A stretch of 64,000 bases of DNA. It comes from Natrinema gari JCM 14663 (GTDB lineage Archaea > Halobacteriota > Halobacteria > Halobacteriales > Natrialbaceae). Numbering within the stretch: the first letter of the stretch is position 1; each line of letters begins with the position of its first letter. The notes under the pieces were generated by a model, which was not told where the DNA came from, made no database searches, and saw only the letters and a program-made list of their open reading frames with translations. Location: contig NZ_AOIJ01000051.1 in assembly GCF_000337175.1 (NCBI RefSeq), positions 86,777 to 150,776 of the forward strand. Direction: 5' to 3'. The position numbers and the translations under genes are program-made. Below, piece by piece: positions 46,545 to 55,314 of the stretch.

Positions 46545-47609
46545 ATGGCGGCCCAGTCGGTGTACTTCACGGGGCCCCGCGAGGTCGACGTTCGGGAGAC
46601 GGCGGTCCCCGACCCCGGCCCGAACGAACTCGAGGTGACAGCGACGGTATCTGCCATCAGTTCCGGAACGGAGCTGTTACTCTACCGCGGCGAGATGGAC
46701 CCGGAGATCGCCGCGGACGAGACGCTCGAGGCGCTGTCGGGATCGTTCTCCTACCCGTTTCCGTACGGCTACGCGGTCGTCGGGACGGTGACCGCCGTCG
46801 GCGCGGACGTGGACCCAGCGTGGCGCGGCGAGACGGTGCTCGCCTTTCATCCCCACGCCAGCGAGTTCGTCGTCGGGGTCGACGAGGTAAGCATCGTCCC
46901 GGCCGACGTGTCGCCCGCGGCGGCGGCGTTTCTCCCGAACGTCGAGACGGCGGTCAACCTGGTTCTCGACGGGGGGCCGCGCATCGGCGAGCGGGCGGTC
47001 GTGTTCGGTCAGGGCGTCGTGGGGCTGTTGACGACGGCACTGCTGGCCGAAACGCCGCTCTCGTCGCTCGTGACCGTGGACTGCTACGAGGAGCGACGGC
47101 AACTCTCGACGGCGTTCGGGGCGGACCGGAGCCTCGATCCCGACGGACCGGACCCGATCGCGGCGCTCCACGAACGGACGACAGCGCCCGACCGACCGGG
47201 GTCGCCGTCCGGGCGATCCGAACGGGAGCAGTCCCCACGTCGGGCGGACCTGACCTACGAACTCTCGGGTAACCCCGCGGCACTCGACGCCGCCGTCGAC
47301 GCGACCGGGTACGGAGGCCGCGTCGTCGTCGGGTCGTGGTACGGGACCAAGACGGCCGAACTCTCGCTCGACGGGCGGTTCCACCGGAGCCGCATCCGGC
47401 TGATCAGCAGCCAGGTCAGTACCATCGCCCCGGAACGGCGCGGACGCTGGACCGTGGCACGCCGGCTGGCGACCGCGTGGCGACGGCTCGAGGGCCTCGA
47501 GACCGACCGGCTGGTAACCCACCGCGTCCCGATCGCGGACGCCCCGAAGGCCTACGAACTGCTGGACGAGCGCCCGGACGAGACCGTGCAGGTGTTGTTG
47601 ACGTACTAA
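46545..47609 (+). CDS. MDR-family zinc-type dehydrogenase
   Basis: A 354-residue medium-chain dehydrogenase: the catalytic domain has SAISSGTELLLYRGEM and YPFPYGYAVVGTVTAVG, and the nucleotide-binding fold has AVVFGQGVVGLLTTALLA. The structural-zinc Cys cluster is absent. An Arg/Ser/Pro-rich stretch (PDRPGSPSGRSEREQSP, ~215-235) interrupts the Rossmann domain. Related proteins act on side chains of tetrapyrroles or sugars, but here the neighbours suggest a pterin-derived substrate. It is four bases after the GTP cyclohydrolase and probably co-translated. Confidence 0.85.
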   Translation: MAAQSVYFTGPREVDVRETAVPDPGPNELEVTATVSAISSGTELLLYRGEMDPEIAADETLEALSGSFSYPFPYGYAVVGTVTAVGADVDPAWRGETVLAFHPHASEFVVGVDEVSIVPADVSPAAAAFLPNVETAVNLVLDGGPRIGERAVVFGQGVVGLLTTALLAETPLSSLVTVDCYEERRQLSTAFGADRSLDPDGPDPIAALHERTTAPDRPGSPSGRSEREQSPRRADLTYELSGNPAALDAAVDATGYGGRVVVGSWYGTKTAELSLDGRFHRSRIRLISSQVSTIAPERRGRWTVARRLATAWRRLEGLETDRLVTHRVPIADAPKAYELLDERPDETVQVLLTY

Positions 47610-47706
47610 TCCCCGCAACCCGTTCGACTGTGCTCCGTCGGACCGCCGAATCGTGCTCGCCTCGTCCCACCCCAGATTTTAGTTGACATACGTGGTCCAA
47701 CGGTGT

Positions 47707-48084
47707 ATGTATACGGTAACAGTCACCCGCGATTTCGTCGCCCAACACTGGCTCACGGTCCCTGACCCCGGTCCCGAGGGAGCCCTCCACTCCCACCACC
47801 TGACGGTGGAAGTCGAGGTCGAGGGCGAACGGCTCGGCGAGTACGGCTACCTCGTCGACATCGACGACCTCAAAGCGGTCGTCGACGCGCTGGTCGACCG
47901 CTACCGGGACGCGACACTCAACGACCTCCCGGAGTTCGAGGGACGCAATCCGAGCGTGGAGCACTTCTCGCGGTGCTTCGCCGAGCGAGTCGCCGACGGC
48001 ATCGAGACCGACCGTCTCGACGCCGTCGCGGTGACGACGTGGGAAGAGGACGCGGCGGCCGCCTCCTACGCTGCGAGCGTCTGA
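47707..48084 (+). CDS. 6-pyruvoyl-tetrahydropterin synthase-like protein, non-canonical active site
   Basis: The 125 residues have the PTPS/QueD fold: RDFVAQHWL (first Zn His), ALHSHHLTVEVEVEGE (the other two Zn His in HSHH), YLVDIDDLKAVVDALVD and NPSVEHFSRCFAERV. The catalytic Cys normally just before the HGH motif is missing, and the usual LDHxYLN triad reads YRDATLN, so Asp and His are replaced. The zinc site is therefore kept while the known catalytic residues are lost. It probably handles a different side chain. ATG 47707 is used; the glycosyltransferase follows four bases later. Confidence 0.8.
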   Translation: MYTVTVTRDFVAQHWLTVPDPGPEGALHSHHLTVEVEVEGERLGEYGYLVDIDDLKAVVDALVDRYRDATLNDLPEFEGRNPSVEHFSRCFAERVADGIETDRLDAVAVTTWEEDAAAASYAASV

Positions 48085-48088
48085 TTCG

Positions 48089-49177
48089 ATGCGACTGGGA
48101 GTGATCGTCTACGACGGACTCGAGGAAACGTCCGGCGGCTATCGCTACGATCGGCGGCTCGTGGCGGGACTTCGCGACCGGGGCCACGAGGTCACGGTCG
48201 TCACGATCCCGAGACGGCGCTACGGGGCGAACCTGATCGATAACGTCTCCAGGGATGTCGCCGCCGAGTTGGCCGCCCTCGAGGTCGACGTACTGTTACA
48301 AGACGAGCTCTGCCACCCGTCGCTCATCCGGCACAACCACCGGTACGACGACGCCACGCCGATCGTCTCGGTCGTCCACCACCTCCGATGTCGGGAGCCC
48401 CGCACAGCGTGGCGAAACGCGTGCTACAGGGCGATCGAGCGACGCTATCTCGAGACCGTCGACGCGTTCGTATACAACAGCGAGACCACCCGGGAAACAG
48501 TCGAGGCGCTCGTCGGACCGACGCGGGGCGTCGTCGCGTACCCCGGCGGAGACCACGTCGAGACGGATCTCACGCGGGCGACCATCCGGACGCGCGCCCA
48601 CGACTCCGGGCCATTGCGACTCGTCTTCGTGGGGACGCTCGTCGAACGGAAGGGGCTCCACACGCTGCTCCGGGGACTGGCCGCTCGCCCGGCTGACGAG
48701 TGGACCCTGACAGTCGTCGGCGACCCGACGGTCGATCCGGCGTACGCCCGGCGCATCGGCCGGCTGATCGATGGGCTTGGCATCGCGGAGTCGGTTACGG
48801 TCGCGGGCCGGCAGCCCGACGCGGCGCTGGCGTCGACGCTGCGTGAAAGCCACGTCCTCGCCGTCCCCTCCGGCTACGAGGGGTTCGGCATCGTCTACCT
48901 CGAGGGGATGGGGTTCGGGCTGCCGGCGGTCGCGACAGCCGCCGGCGGCGCGAGCGAGGTCGTGACGGACGGGAAGACGGGGAGACTGGTTCCGCCGGGC
49001 GAACCGCGGGCCGTGGCAGCGGCGGTCGGGTCGTTCGCGACGGATCGCGAGCGCCTCGCCGAGATGGGAGGTGCCGCCCGGGACGCCTACGACGCACATC
49101 CGACCTGGGACGACACCGTCGACCGCGTCGCATCGTTTACGACTCGACTCCGCGACGGCGGGAGGGTATCCCCATGA
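48089..49177 (+). CDS. GT4-type glycosyltransferase
   Basis: The 362-residue enzyme has the GT-B two-domain plan. The N-terminal part holds GGYRYDRRLVAGLRDRGHEV, the C-terminal part LRLVFVGTLVERKGLHTLLRGL, then VAGRQPDAALASTL and PSGYEGFGIVYLEGMGFGLP with the E-x7-E donor-binding motif. It adds a sugar from a nucleotide donor. The acceptor is unknown, but its coupling to GTP cyclohydrolase and the PTPS-like gene suggests a glycosylated pterin. Confidence 0.9.
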   Translation: MRLGVIVYDGLEETSGGYRYDRRLVAGLRDRGHEVTVVTIPRRRYGANLIDNVSRDVAAELAALEVDVLLQDELCHPSLIRHNHRYDDATPIVSVVHHLRCREPRTAWRNACYRAIERRYLETVDAFVYNSETTRETVEALVGPTRGVVAYPGGDHVETDLTRATIRTRAHDSGPLRLVFVGTLVERKGLHTLLRGLAARPADEWTLTVVGDPTVDPAYARRIGRLIDGLGIAESVTVAGRQPDAALASTLRESHVLAVPSGYEGFGIVYLEGMGFGLPAVATAAGGASEVVTDGKTGRLVPPGEPRAVAAAVGSFATDRERLAEMGGAARDAYDAHPTWDDTVDRVASFTTRLRDGGRVSP

Positions 49178-49217
49178 CGTCCGGAGTTACGCCGCCGCGA
49201 CTCGAGGAGGGTAAAGC

Positions 49218-50141
49218 GTGACCGAGCCCGACCGCTACTCGTTTCGGCGCTATCTCGATGCCAAGCGAACCGTCGACCGTCGCGCCCGGAATCGGCGTGT
49301 CGAGACGGCGTTTCGCCGTTCGCTCGCGGCGGTCGACGAGCCCGTCGAACTCTGCGAGATCGGTGCCGGGACGGGGACGATGATCGAAACGGTCCTCGAG
49401 TGGACGCCCGACACCGAAGTTCGATATACGGCCATCGACGCCGACCCGACCCTCGTCGACGCCGCGACGGACCGCATCGCCGACCGCGCGGCGGCTCGGA
49501 ACCGCGATTCCGATCGCTCGGGCGGGCCAGTACGCATCGACCGCGACGGCGCGGCGTTCGAGGTCGAGTTCCGTGCGGAAGACGCGCTCGCCCACCTCGC
49601 GGCTCACGCGGGAACCTACGATGTCGTCGTCGCCCAGGCCTTCCTCGATCTGACGGACGTACGGGCGGCGCTGGAAACGGTCGCTGACGGGCTTTGCCCG
49701 GGCGGGGTCGCCTACTTCCCGATCACGTTCGATGGCGTGACATCGCTGTTGCCGCCGGTCGACACCGATCTCGAGGATCGCATCGAACGGCGGTTTCACC
49801 GCCGGATGGACACGACCGAGAAGGTCGGTGGCGAGACTGGTGACAGCACCGCCGGCCGCCACCTCCTCACGGCGGTCCCGGCGACCGGCGGCCGGATCGT
49901 CGCGGCCGGCGGCTCCGACTGGGTGGTCCGGCCGACCGACGGCGGCTACGAGGGCGACGAGGCGTACTTCCTCCATCACATCGTCGATACCATCGAATCC
50001 GCGCTCGTGGCCGACGGGGCACTAGCCGCCGAACGAGTGCGCGCGTGGGCGGCAGCTCGTCACGAACAGGTCGACGCAGGAGCCCTCGTCTACCTCGCCC
50101 ACCAGCTAGACGTCCTCGCCACGTGGCCGGGAACGGCGTAG
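49218..50141 (+). CDS. SAM-dependent methyltransferase of the pterin-like cluster
   Basis: A 307-residue class I methyltransferase: motif I ELCEIGAGTGTMIE, motif II YTAIDADPTLVDAA, motif III region EVEFRAEDALAHL, TYDVVVAQAFLDL and GGVAYFPITFDG. A family-specific C-terminal half contains GGYEGDEAYFLHHIVDTIE. It begins with GTG 49218, behind the Shine-Dalgarno GAGGAGGG. It is last in the plus-strand series that starts with GTP cyclohydrolase III. Confidence 0.85.
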   Translation: MTEPDRYSFRRYLDAKRTVDRRARNRRVETAFRRSLAAVDEPVELCEIGAGTGTMIETVLEWTPDTEVRYTAIDADPTLVDAATDRIADRAAARNRDSDRSGGPVRIDRDGAAFEVEFRAEDALAHLAAHAGTYDVVVAQAFLDLTDVRAALETVADGLCPGGVAYFPITFDGVTSLLPPVDTDLEDRIERRFHRRMDTTEKVGGETGDSTAGRHLLTAVPATGGRIVAAGGSDWVVRPTDGGYEGDEAYFLHHIVDTIESALVADGALAAERVRAWAAARHEQVDAGALVYLAHQLDVLATWPGTA

Positions 50142-50206
50142 TGAGCGATTCGCGCCAGCGGCGGTCCTGGCCCGGTTATACGGCAGTCGACCTCGTAGCT
50201 CGAGCT

Positions 50207-50461
50207 ATGCACTGGACCCGGCGACGCGATCTCGAGGGCGGCAAGGAACTGGGCATCTGGCTTCTCGTCGACGACGAGGGCACGGTCGAAGAGGAACTGT
50301 ACGTCGAGAGCCACGAGTATCGCGGTGGCGGGTTCGACGTCTACACCGCAACTCCGGATGGGGAGTGGACCCACGAAGGCGAGTTCGAGGACGCCAAGGC
50401 TGCCTTCGAACGGGCGCTCGACGCGATCGACGAGAGCCCCCATCCGTCAGCGACCCCGTAG
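50207..50461 (+). CDS. Small haloarchaeal protein
   Basis: The 84-residue acidic protein (MHWTRRRDLEGGKELGIWLL, then YVESHEYRGGGFDVYTATPD) is a small beta-alpha type protein of unknown role. GGTTATACGG about 30 nt upstream looks like a TATA box and implies a leaderless transcript. It converges with the MutS-like gene 24 bp away. Confidence 0.7.
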   Translation: MHWTRRRDLEGGKELGIWLLVDDEGTVEEELYVESHEYRGGGFDVYTATPDGEWTHEGEFEDAKAAFERALDAIDESPHPSATP

Positions 50462-50485
50462 TCGGCCGGGGCCGAGACGCGACCG

Positions 50486-52492
50486 CTATTCGAACTTCTC
50501 GAGCAGGGCCCCGTAGAACGCGCTGTCGTGTTCGCCCGCTAATTTCTCGACGATCAACTCCGGCGTCGACCGCGCGAGGTGGTCTTTGACCGGCGAGCGG
50601 TTCACCTCGAGTTCCCCATCCACGAGTCCGACGGCTTCGATGCCGTCGACGGTCACGTCGAAGTCGGCCATCTCGCGGATCTCGTCGGCCAGATGCGAGA
50701 CGAACACCGCCGTCGCCCCGTTCTCGGAGAGCGCTTCGAGGATGCCCGCGATGATCCTCGCCGACGCGCCAGGTTCGGTGATGCTCTCGAGTTCGTCGAC
50801 CAGGACGAGCGAGCCCTCGCCGCCTTGTGCGAGGTCGGCGAACTCCCGGACGGTCGACTCGAACGCCCCGGCGTCGAGCGTCCCCTGGGTTTTCGCGTGG
50901 TAGTGCAGATCGTCGAACCGCCGCAGTCGAACGCGCTCGGCGGGGACGGGCAGCCCCATGTGTGCCAGTATGACCACGCTCGCGACCAGATCCAGCATGG
51001 CGGTCTTGCCACCGCTGTTGACCCCCGAGAGCAGAGCGACGCCCGAGACCTCGTAGTCGACGGGATCGATTCGCTCGAGCGGTTCGTCGAGCACGGGCGA
51101 GCGACCGCCTTCGATCGCGAAACCGACCCCTTCGGCGCTCTCGGCTCCGATATCGCCCGGTTCGACGACCGTCGGCATCGTACACGCGAAGTCGTCTGCG
51201 AAGCGGGCGATCGCGAGTTCGACGTCCAGTTCGAGGGCGTCACGGACGAGCCGACGCGCTCCCTCGCGCCGATCGGCGAGGTCCGCCGCGAGGTCGCGTT
51301 TGAGCCTGCCCGCGCGCCGTTCCTTGGTTGCCGTCAACTCCTCGCGCAGTCGGCCGAGCACGTCCTCGTCGCGCTCGACCGGAAACGTCGGCTCGTCGCT
51401 GAACGCGCGGCGGGCGATCTCGCTTTCCCCCTGGTCGAGATCGAGCGCGTCGACGAGGTGTTCGCGGGCCGCCGCGACCGCGCGGGCGTACTCGTCGGCG
51501 AGTTCGCGGGAGAGCAACGAGTCGACGCCGGCCCCGCGCTCGACCAGCGACAGCAGGTCCGAGCCCTCGATCGTCACGTCCTGTTCGCGGATCGCCTCCC
51601 GAAGGTGATCGTTGGCGACGCTCTCAGCCGCACTCGCCGCCGCGTCGAGGTCGTCGATCGCCGTCGTCAGCCGGTCGAGTTCGTCGTCGCCCGCGACCGT
51701 CCCGTCCTCCGTCAGCCGCGCGAGACCGTCCTCGAGCGCCGCGAGATCGCAGGGTGCCTCGAGATCGGCGGCCCGGTGGACCGCGATGGCGGCCTGCAGT
51801 CGATCGCGGTTGCGCGCGAAGAAAGCAAGCGGCCGCTCGGGGACCACCTCGGCCGGGGTCTCGAGGGCGTCGGGGCGGACCTGTACGTCCCCGTCGATAG
51901 TGACGCCGGCGAAGGACTCGTCGAGGGCGATCACCGTCGAGTACCCCCGTGCGAGTTCGGCCAGCCCCTGTGCGTCCTCGACGACCTCGACGGAAAGTTC
52001 CGGAATCGCCTCGCGGGCCTCGCTGTAGCGTTCGGCGTCCGCCGTCGCCAGACACCGCTCGCGAACCCGCACGTCGCCCGGCTCCCGAAGCGGTGCCACT
52101 CCCTCGAGCGCCGCGAGCACGTCGGGATCGGGCTCGCGCTCGAGGGCCTCGCGGGCGAACGCCTGCACGTCCGCGATGCGTGACCGGCAGGGGCTCGGAT
52201 AGATCGTCGCGAGTCGCTTGGCGGCGTAGTCGGTGACCGTCCGCGCCTCGAGCAACGAGCGGACCGTCCGGTAGACCTCGCGGGCGCGATCGGTCGCGAG
52301 GAAGCCGCCGGGATCGTCGTGCTCGAGTCGGATCGCGCCGCGGGCGATCCGGGCGGCCCGGCCCTCGGAAATCCCCGGCGCGGTCGCGATCGTCGCCACG
52401 TCGCCCGTCCGCAGCGCGCGCTCGGGATCGTCGAGTTCGGACAGCGCTCGGGCCGTCTTCTCGCCGACGCCCGGAATCGACTCGAGGTCCAT
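50486..52492 (-). CDS. MutS-family ATPase with N-terminal helix-hairpin-helix
   Basis: The 668-residue protein begins with HhH motifs (ESIPGVGEKTARALSEL, PGISEGRAARIA) and ends with a MutS-type ATPase: Walker A LLSGVNSGGKTAMLDLV, Walker B SLVLVDELESITEP, and AVFVSHLADEIREM. Long helical levers lie between. It lacks the mismatch-binding N-terminal domain of MutS1, so it resembles the MutS2/archaeal MutS5 group, probably acting on branched DNA. I use ATG 52492 (MDLESIPGVGEK). Confidence 0.88.
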   Translation of the reverse strand: MDLESIPGVGEKTARALSELDDPERALRTGDVATIATAPGISEGRAARIARGAIRLEHDDPGGFLATDRAREVYRTVRSLLEARTVTDYAAKRLATIYPSPCRSRIADVQAFAREALEREPDPDVLAALEGVAPLREPGDVRVRERCLATADAERYSEAREAIPELSVEVVEDAQGLAELARGYSTVIALDESFAGVTIDGDVQVRPDALETPAEVVPERPLAFFARNRDRLQAAIAVHRAADLEAPCDLAALEDGLARLTEDGTVAGDDELDRLTTAIDDLDAAASAAESVANDHLREAIREQDVTIEGSDLLSLVERGAGVDSLLSRELADEYARAVAAAREHLVDALDLDQGESEIARRAFSDEPTFPVERDEDVLGRLREELTATKERRAGRLKRDLAADLADRREGARRLVRDALELDVELAIARFADDFACTMPTVVEPGDIGAESAEGVGFAIEGGRSPVLDEPLERIDPVDYEVSGVALLSGVNSGGKTAMLDLVASVVILAHMGLPVPAERVRLRRFDDLHYHAKTQGTLDAGAFESTVREFADLAQGGEGSLVLVDELESITEPGASARIIAGILEALSENGATAVFVSHLADEIREMADFDVTVDGIEAVGLVDGELEVNRSPVKDHLARSTPELIVEKLAGEHDSAFYGALLEKFE

Positions 52493-52813
52493 GGTCTCGA
52501 GGTGCGTATCAAACCGAAGCGAGAAAAACCTCCCGCCCGGGCGTTTCGTGACCTGCGCGGTAGCTCGGCACATGATGATTGGTGTCGACCGCCACAGCAG
52601 TCGGCGCTGTCGGCGCTCGGCGAGCCGATCCGCCCGGAGCGGGTGCGTGTTCGGTGAGCAACACGCGCTGACGGCGTTGTCGCACTTTTATACGCCCCCA
52701 CGTCGCCCATTCGAGCATGCAACCGAAACGACAGCCCGGTCCGGTCGACGCGACCCGGCGGCATCGAGCGCGACCCGCCCGCGACTCGAGGCGGCTCTCG
52801 AAGGAGCGAACGC

Positions 52814-53773
52814 ATGGAGTATGAGCGATCCGACATCGCAATCGACCGCCTCGAACTCTTGCGGACCTACGGCTACGGGCTCTGTATGGGTGCCGCGGAC
52901 GCCCTCCCGGGCGTTTCGGGCGGGACCGTCGCGCTCCTGCTTGGCTTCTACGGCCGGCTGATCGCCGCGGTCACCGCGCTCACACCCCGCCGAGCGATCG
53001 CCGTGCTCCGTGGCTACCGCCGCGAGCGCCGGCCTCAGGCGCGGGAAGCGCTCCTCGAGATGGACCTGCAGTTTCTGGTACCGCTGGGCGTCGGCGTGAT
53101 CACCTCGGTCGTCCTCATCGCCGAGGTGGTCTCGTCGCTCGCGGAATCGAACCCGATCGCGATGTTCGGCTTCTTCACCGGGCTGATCGCCGCCTCGGCG
53201 ATCACGCTCGGCCGGAGCCTCGCGTTCGACTCGCCGGCCCGTATCGGTGCCGCAGTCGTGGGGACGACGCTCGCATTGTTGGTCGCTGCCGATGTCGTCC
53301 ACCTCCCTGGCAGCGGGCCCGTCGTCATCGTCATCGCCGGCGCGATCGCGGTCAGCGCGATGATCCTGCCCGGGGTGTCCGGCTCGCTGCTCTTGATCCT
53401 GTTTGGCCAGTACGTCTTCCTCTCGAGCGAGCTGAGCGCGTTCGTCCACGCGATCAGCGATCTGCTCAGTGGCGGCTCGGTCGCGGCCGTGATCGATCCG
53501 GGAACGACCGTCGCCCTGTTCGTCGTCGGCGGCGCTGTCGGTCTCGTGACGATCGCCCGCGTCGTCCGCACCGCGCTGGCTCGCAACCGCGGGCTGACCC
53601 TCGTCTTTCTGGTGAGTCTCATCGCCGGCTCGGTCCCCGCTCCCCTGCATAACATCGGCGAACTGCACGCCTGGACAACGGAGACGATCGCGCTGACGGC
53701 CGCGTGGGGCGCACTCGGCGCGATCGCTCTGTTCGTCCTCGAGTACCTGATCGGCGGGTTCGAACCGGAATAA
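52814..53773 (+). CDS. DUF368 membrane transporter (polyprenyl-phosphate carrier family)
   Basis: The 319-residue protein has about nine membrane helices and the two DUF368 signatures, GAADALPGVSGGTVALLLGFY and SAMILPGVSGSLLLILFGQY, one in each inverted half. Bacterial DUF368 members were recently identified as undecaprenyl-phosphate flippases; a dolichyl- or polyprenyl-phosphate role in Archaea is an inference. The ATG at 52814 precedes the charged N-terminus MEYERSDIAIDRLE. Confidence 0.88.
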   Translation: MEYERSDIAIDRLELLRTYGYGLCMGAADALPGVSGGTVALLLGFYGRLIAAVTALTPRRAIAVLRGYRRERRPQAREALLEMDLQFLVPLGVGVITSVVLIAEVVSSLAESNPIAMFGFFTGLIAASAITLGRSLAFDSPARIGAAVVGTTLALLVAADVVHLPGSGPVVIVIAGAIAVSAMILPGVSGSLLLILFGQYVFLSSELSAFVHAISDLLSGGSVAAVIDPGTTVALFVVGGAVGLVTIARVVRTALARNRGLTLVFLVSLIAGSVPAPLHNIGELHAWTTETIALTAAWGALGAIALFVLEYLIGGFEPE

Positions 53774-53809
53774 GCGGTCCCGTTCCGGGCTCGTTAGCGA
53801 GTTTCGGAA

Positions 53810-54034
53810 TCAGTCGCCGAACGCGGCCGATTCGACGTGGTCGTTCGCGAGGGCAACCGCCGTGAGGCCGTCCGCGACGACAGCGACAGCGGCTGTCATC
53901 TCCCTGGCGATGGCGGAACTATCGTCGAAGCGGACCATCGGGGCGCGTACGGATTCGCCGATCGGTCGGATCGTCGCCGCGAATAGAAACGCGCATCCAA
54001 AATAGAACCGCGTTTCGCGCGGCGAACTCACCAT
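53810..54034 (-). CDS. Small haloarchaeal hypothetical protein
   Basis: The 74-residue protein starts MVSSPRETRFYFGCAFLFAA and ends with a helix (SAIAREMTAAVAVVADGLTA). AATATTAT about 24-31 nt upstream of the ATG looks like a TATA box. The frame is open further up but that part is weak. I do not recognise a family. Confidence 0.5.
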   Translation of the reverse strand: MVSSPRETRFYFGCAFLFAATIRPIGESVRAPMVRFDDSSAIAREMTAAVAVVADGLTAVALANDHVESAAFGD

Positions 54035-54114
54035 TGGTAGAATGTGTGGACTTCCGTCCGATAATATTGCTCGTTGCGATACGAACGTAGCGCTAGAGTC
54101 GGTATCAGTGATCG

Positions 54115-54471
54115 ATGGACACCGACGTCCCGCCCGAGTGGACAAGCGAAGTGTGCCGGACGTACACCCCGGCCGACACGGATCGGGAACTGCAGTATCG
54201 GACGTATCTCCACGAGTCAGGGGATCTGCGACTGAAGGTCGCGCCCGCCGCGCTCGACGGCGAGGCGCATCCCGGCTACGCGCTGACGGCGACGAGCTAT
54301 CCGGGACTCGATCTCTCCGAGACGGTCCGAGTGAGAACCGTCCTGCTGTTCGAACGGTGTACCCGGATCGCCGGCGATTTCATGGAACTGTTCTCGGCCA
54401 GCTACGACGGCCCCGGCTCGCTCGAGGACGCGCTCGATTACGCCTACGAGCGGACCCGCGAGCACCGGTGA
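54115..54471 (+). CDS. Haloarchaeal hypothetical protein
   Basis: The 118-residue product (MDTDVPPEWTSEVCRTYTP, then RELQYRTYLHESGDLRLKV) has mixed strands and helices and no membrane segment. The C-terminal part contains a helix, RVRTVLLFERCTRIAGDFME. No family is recognised. Codon use is that of the backbone. Confidence 0.65.
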   Translation: MDTDVPPEWTSEVCRTYTPADTDRELQYRTYLHESGDLRLKVAPAALDGEAHPGYALTATSYPGLDLSETVRVRTVLLFERCTRIAGDFMELFSASYDGPGSLEDALDYAYERTREHR

Positions 54472-54536
54472 CCGACGGCTCGAGCGCGGTCGCAAGTCGC
54501 CTGCCGGCGTCCGCGAGACACCGACTCGAAGGCGTC

Positions 54537-54821
54537 TCACTCGATTTCGAGCGTGTCGCCACCGCCGTCTGTCCCGTCGGTCTCGTCCCACTCGAGTTCG
54601 AACTCGACGCTCAACTCGCCCGGACCGTCGGCCGGGCCCTCGCGTTCGACTTTGACCTCGAAGGTGGGCCGGGTGGGCGGCTCGAGCGTCACGGAGTCGG
54701 CCCCCGCTGTGAGCGTGATCGACTCGCCGTCCTCTAAGTTGTCCGCGACGCGACGGAGCAACGACGCGATCTCCGCTCGGCTCCGGTCGGTTTCCGATTT
54801 GAAGAGTACTTCTTCGGGCAT
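54537..54821 (-). CDS. Amphi-Trp domain protein
   Basis: A 94-residue protein matching the amphi-Trp family: MPEEVLFKSETDRSRAEIAS, then LLRRVADNLEDGESITL and RPTFEVKVERE, with an acidic tail. These small proteins are frequent in haloarchaea and bacteria and have no known function. The start is ATG 54821; the frame extends upstream through the nitrite-reductase pseudogene. Confidence 0.82.
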   Translation of the reverse strand: MPEEVLFKSETDRSRAEIASLLRRVADNLEDGESITLTAGADSVTLEPPTRPTFEVKVEREGPADGPGELSVEFELEWDETDGTDGGGDTLEIE

Positions 54822-54825
54822 AGGA

Positions 54826-55312
54826 GACAGTACGATCCGTGAACTGATAAAGACACGCTCGAGCAATCGAGTCGATCGCACCGGGCGCTTCGTCGGCCGA
54901 CACGCGCTGTTGCACCCAGTCGATGACGGAGGGGGCCTCGCCGACGCCGATGCCGAACGCCTCGACCATCTCGCCGTCCTTGCGGGCGCGCATCCCGTGC
55001 GGCCGATATCGGCGGTCATCGCCTGTCCGCAGTCCGCGGCACACCGGAGGAGTGCATCTTGATCGTACCGACGTCATCGGGCAACTCGACGTTCTCGTTG
55101 ACCCAGCGCAGCATGCGGGCCAGCCGCGCTTTCGTCTCAGTCAATGCGATCGAGCAAAATTCCGTTTCCGTGCAGGCCATCGCGCCGCGCTCGAAGGAGT
55201 TCGGTTCGGCGGGGTACGTCTCGAGCAGGGGACCTGCCTCGACGAACTCCGCTGCTTTCCCGTAGAGCGGATCGTCCGAGATGTTGCGCAAAACGGAACC
55301 CGACTGGAGCGC
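54826..55312 (-). pseudogene. Ferredoxin-nitrite/sulfite reductase (NirA-like), C-terminal pseudogene
   Basis: Three minus-strand frames joined together give the C-terminal third of a siroheme nitrite/sulfite reductase: ACTETEFCSIALTETKARLAR (first Cys pair of the 4Fe-4S/siroheme site), ENVELPDDVGTIKMHSSG, then after a frame change CAADCGQAMTADIG (second Cys pair), and after another change MRARKDGEMVEAFGIGVGEA and VIDWVQQRVSADEAPGAI. Two frameshifts and the missing N-terminal two thirds make it non-functional. All four metal-ligating Cys codons are still present, so decay is recent. It lies between tatC1 and the amphi-Trp gene. Confidence 0.75.
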
Positions 55313-55314
55313 GA

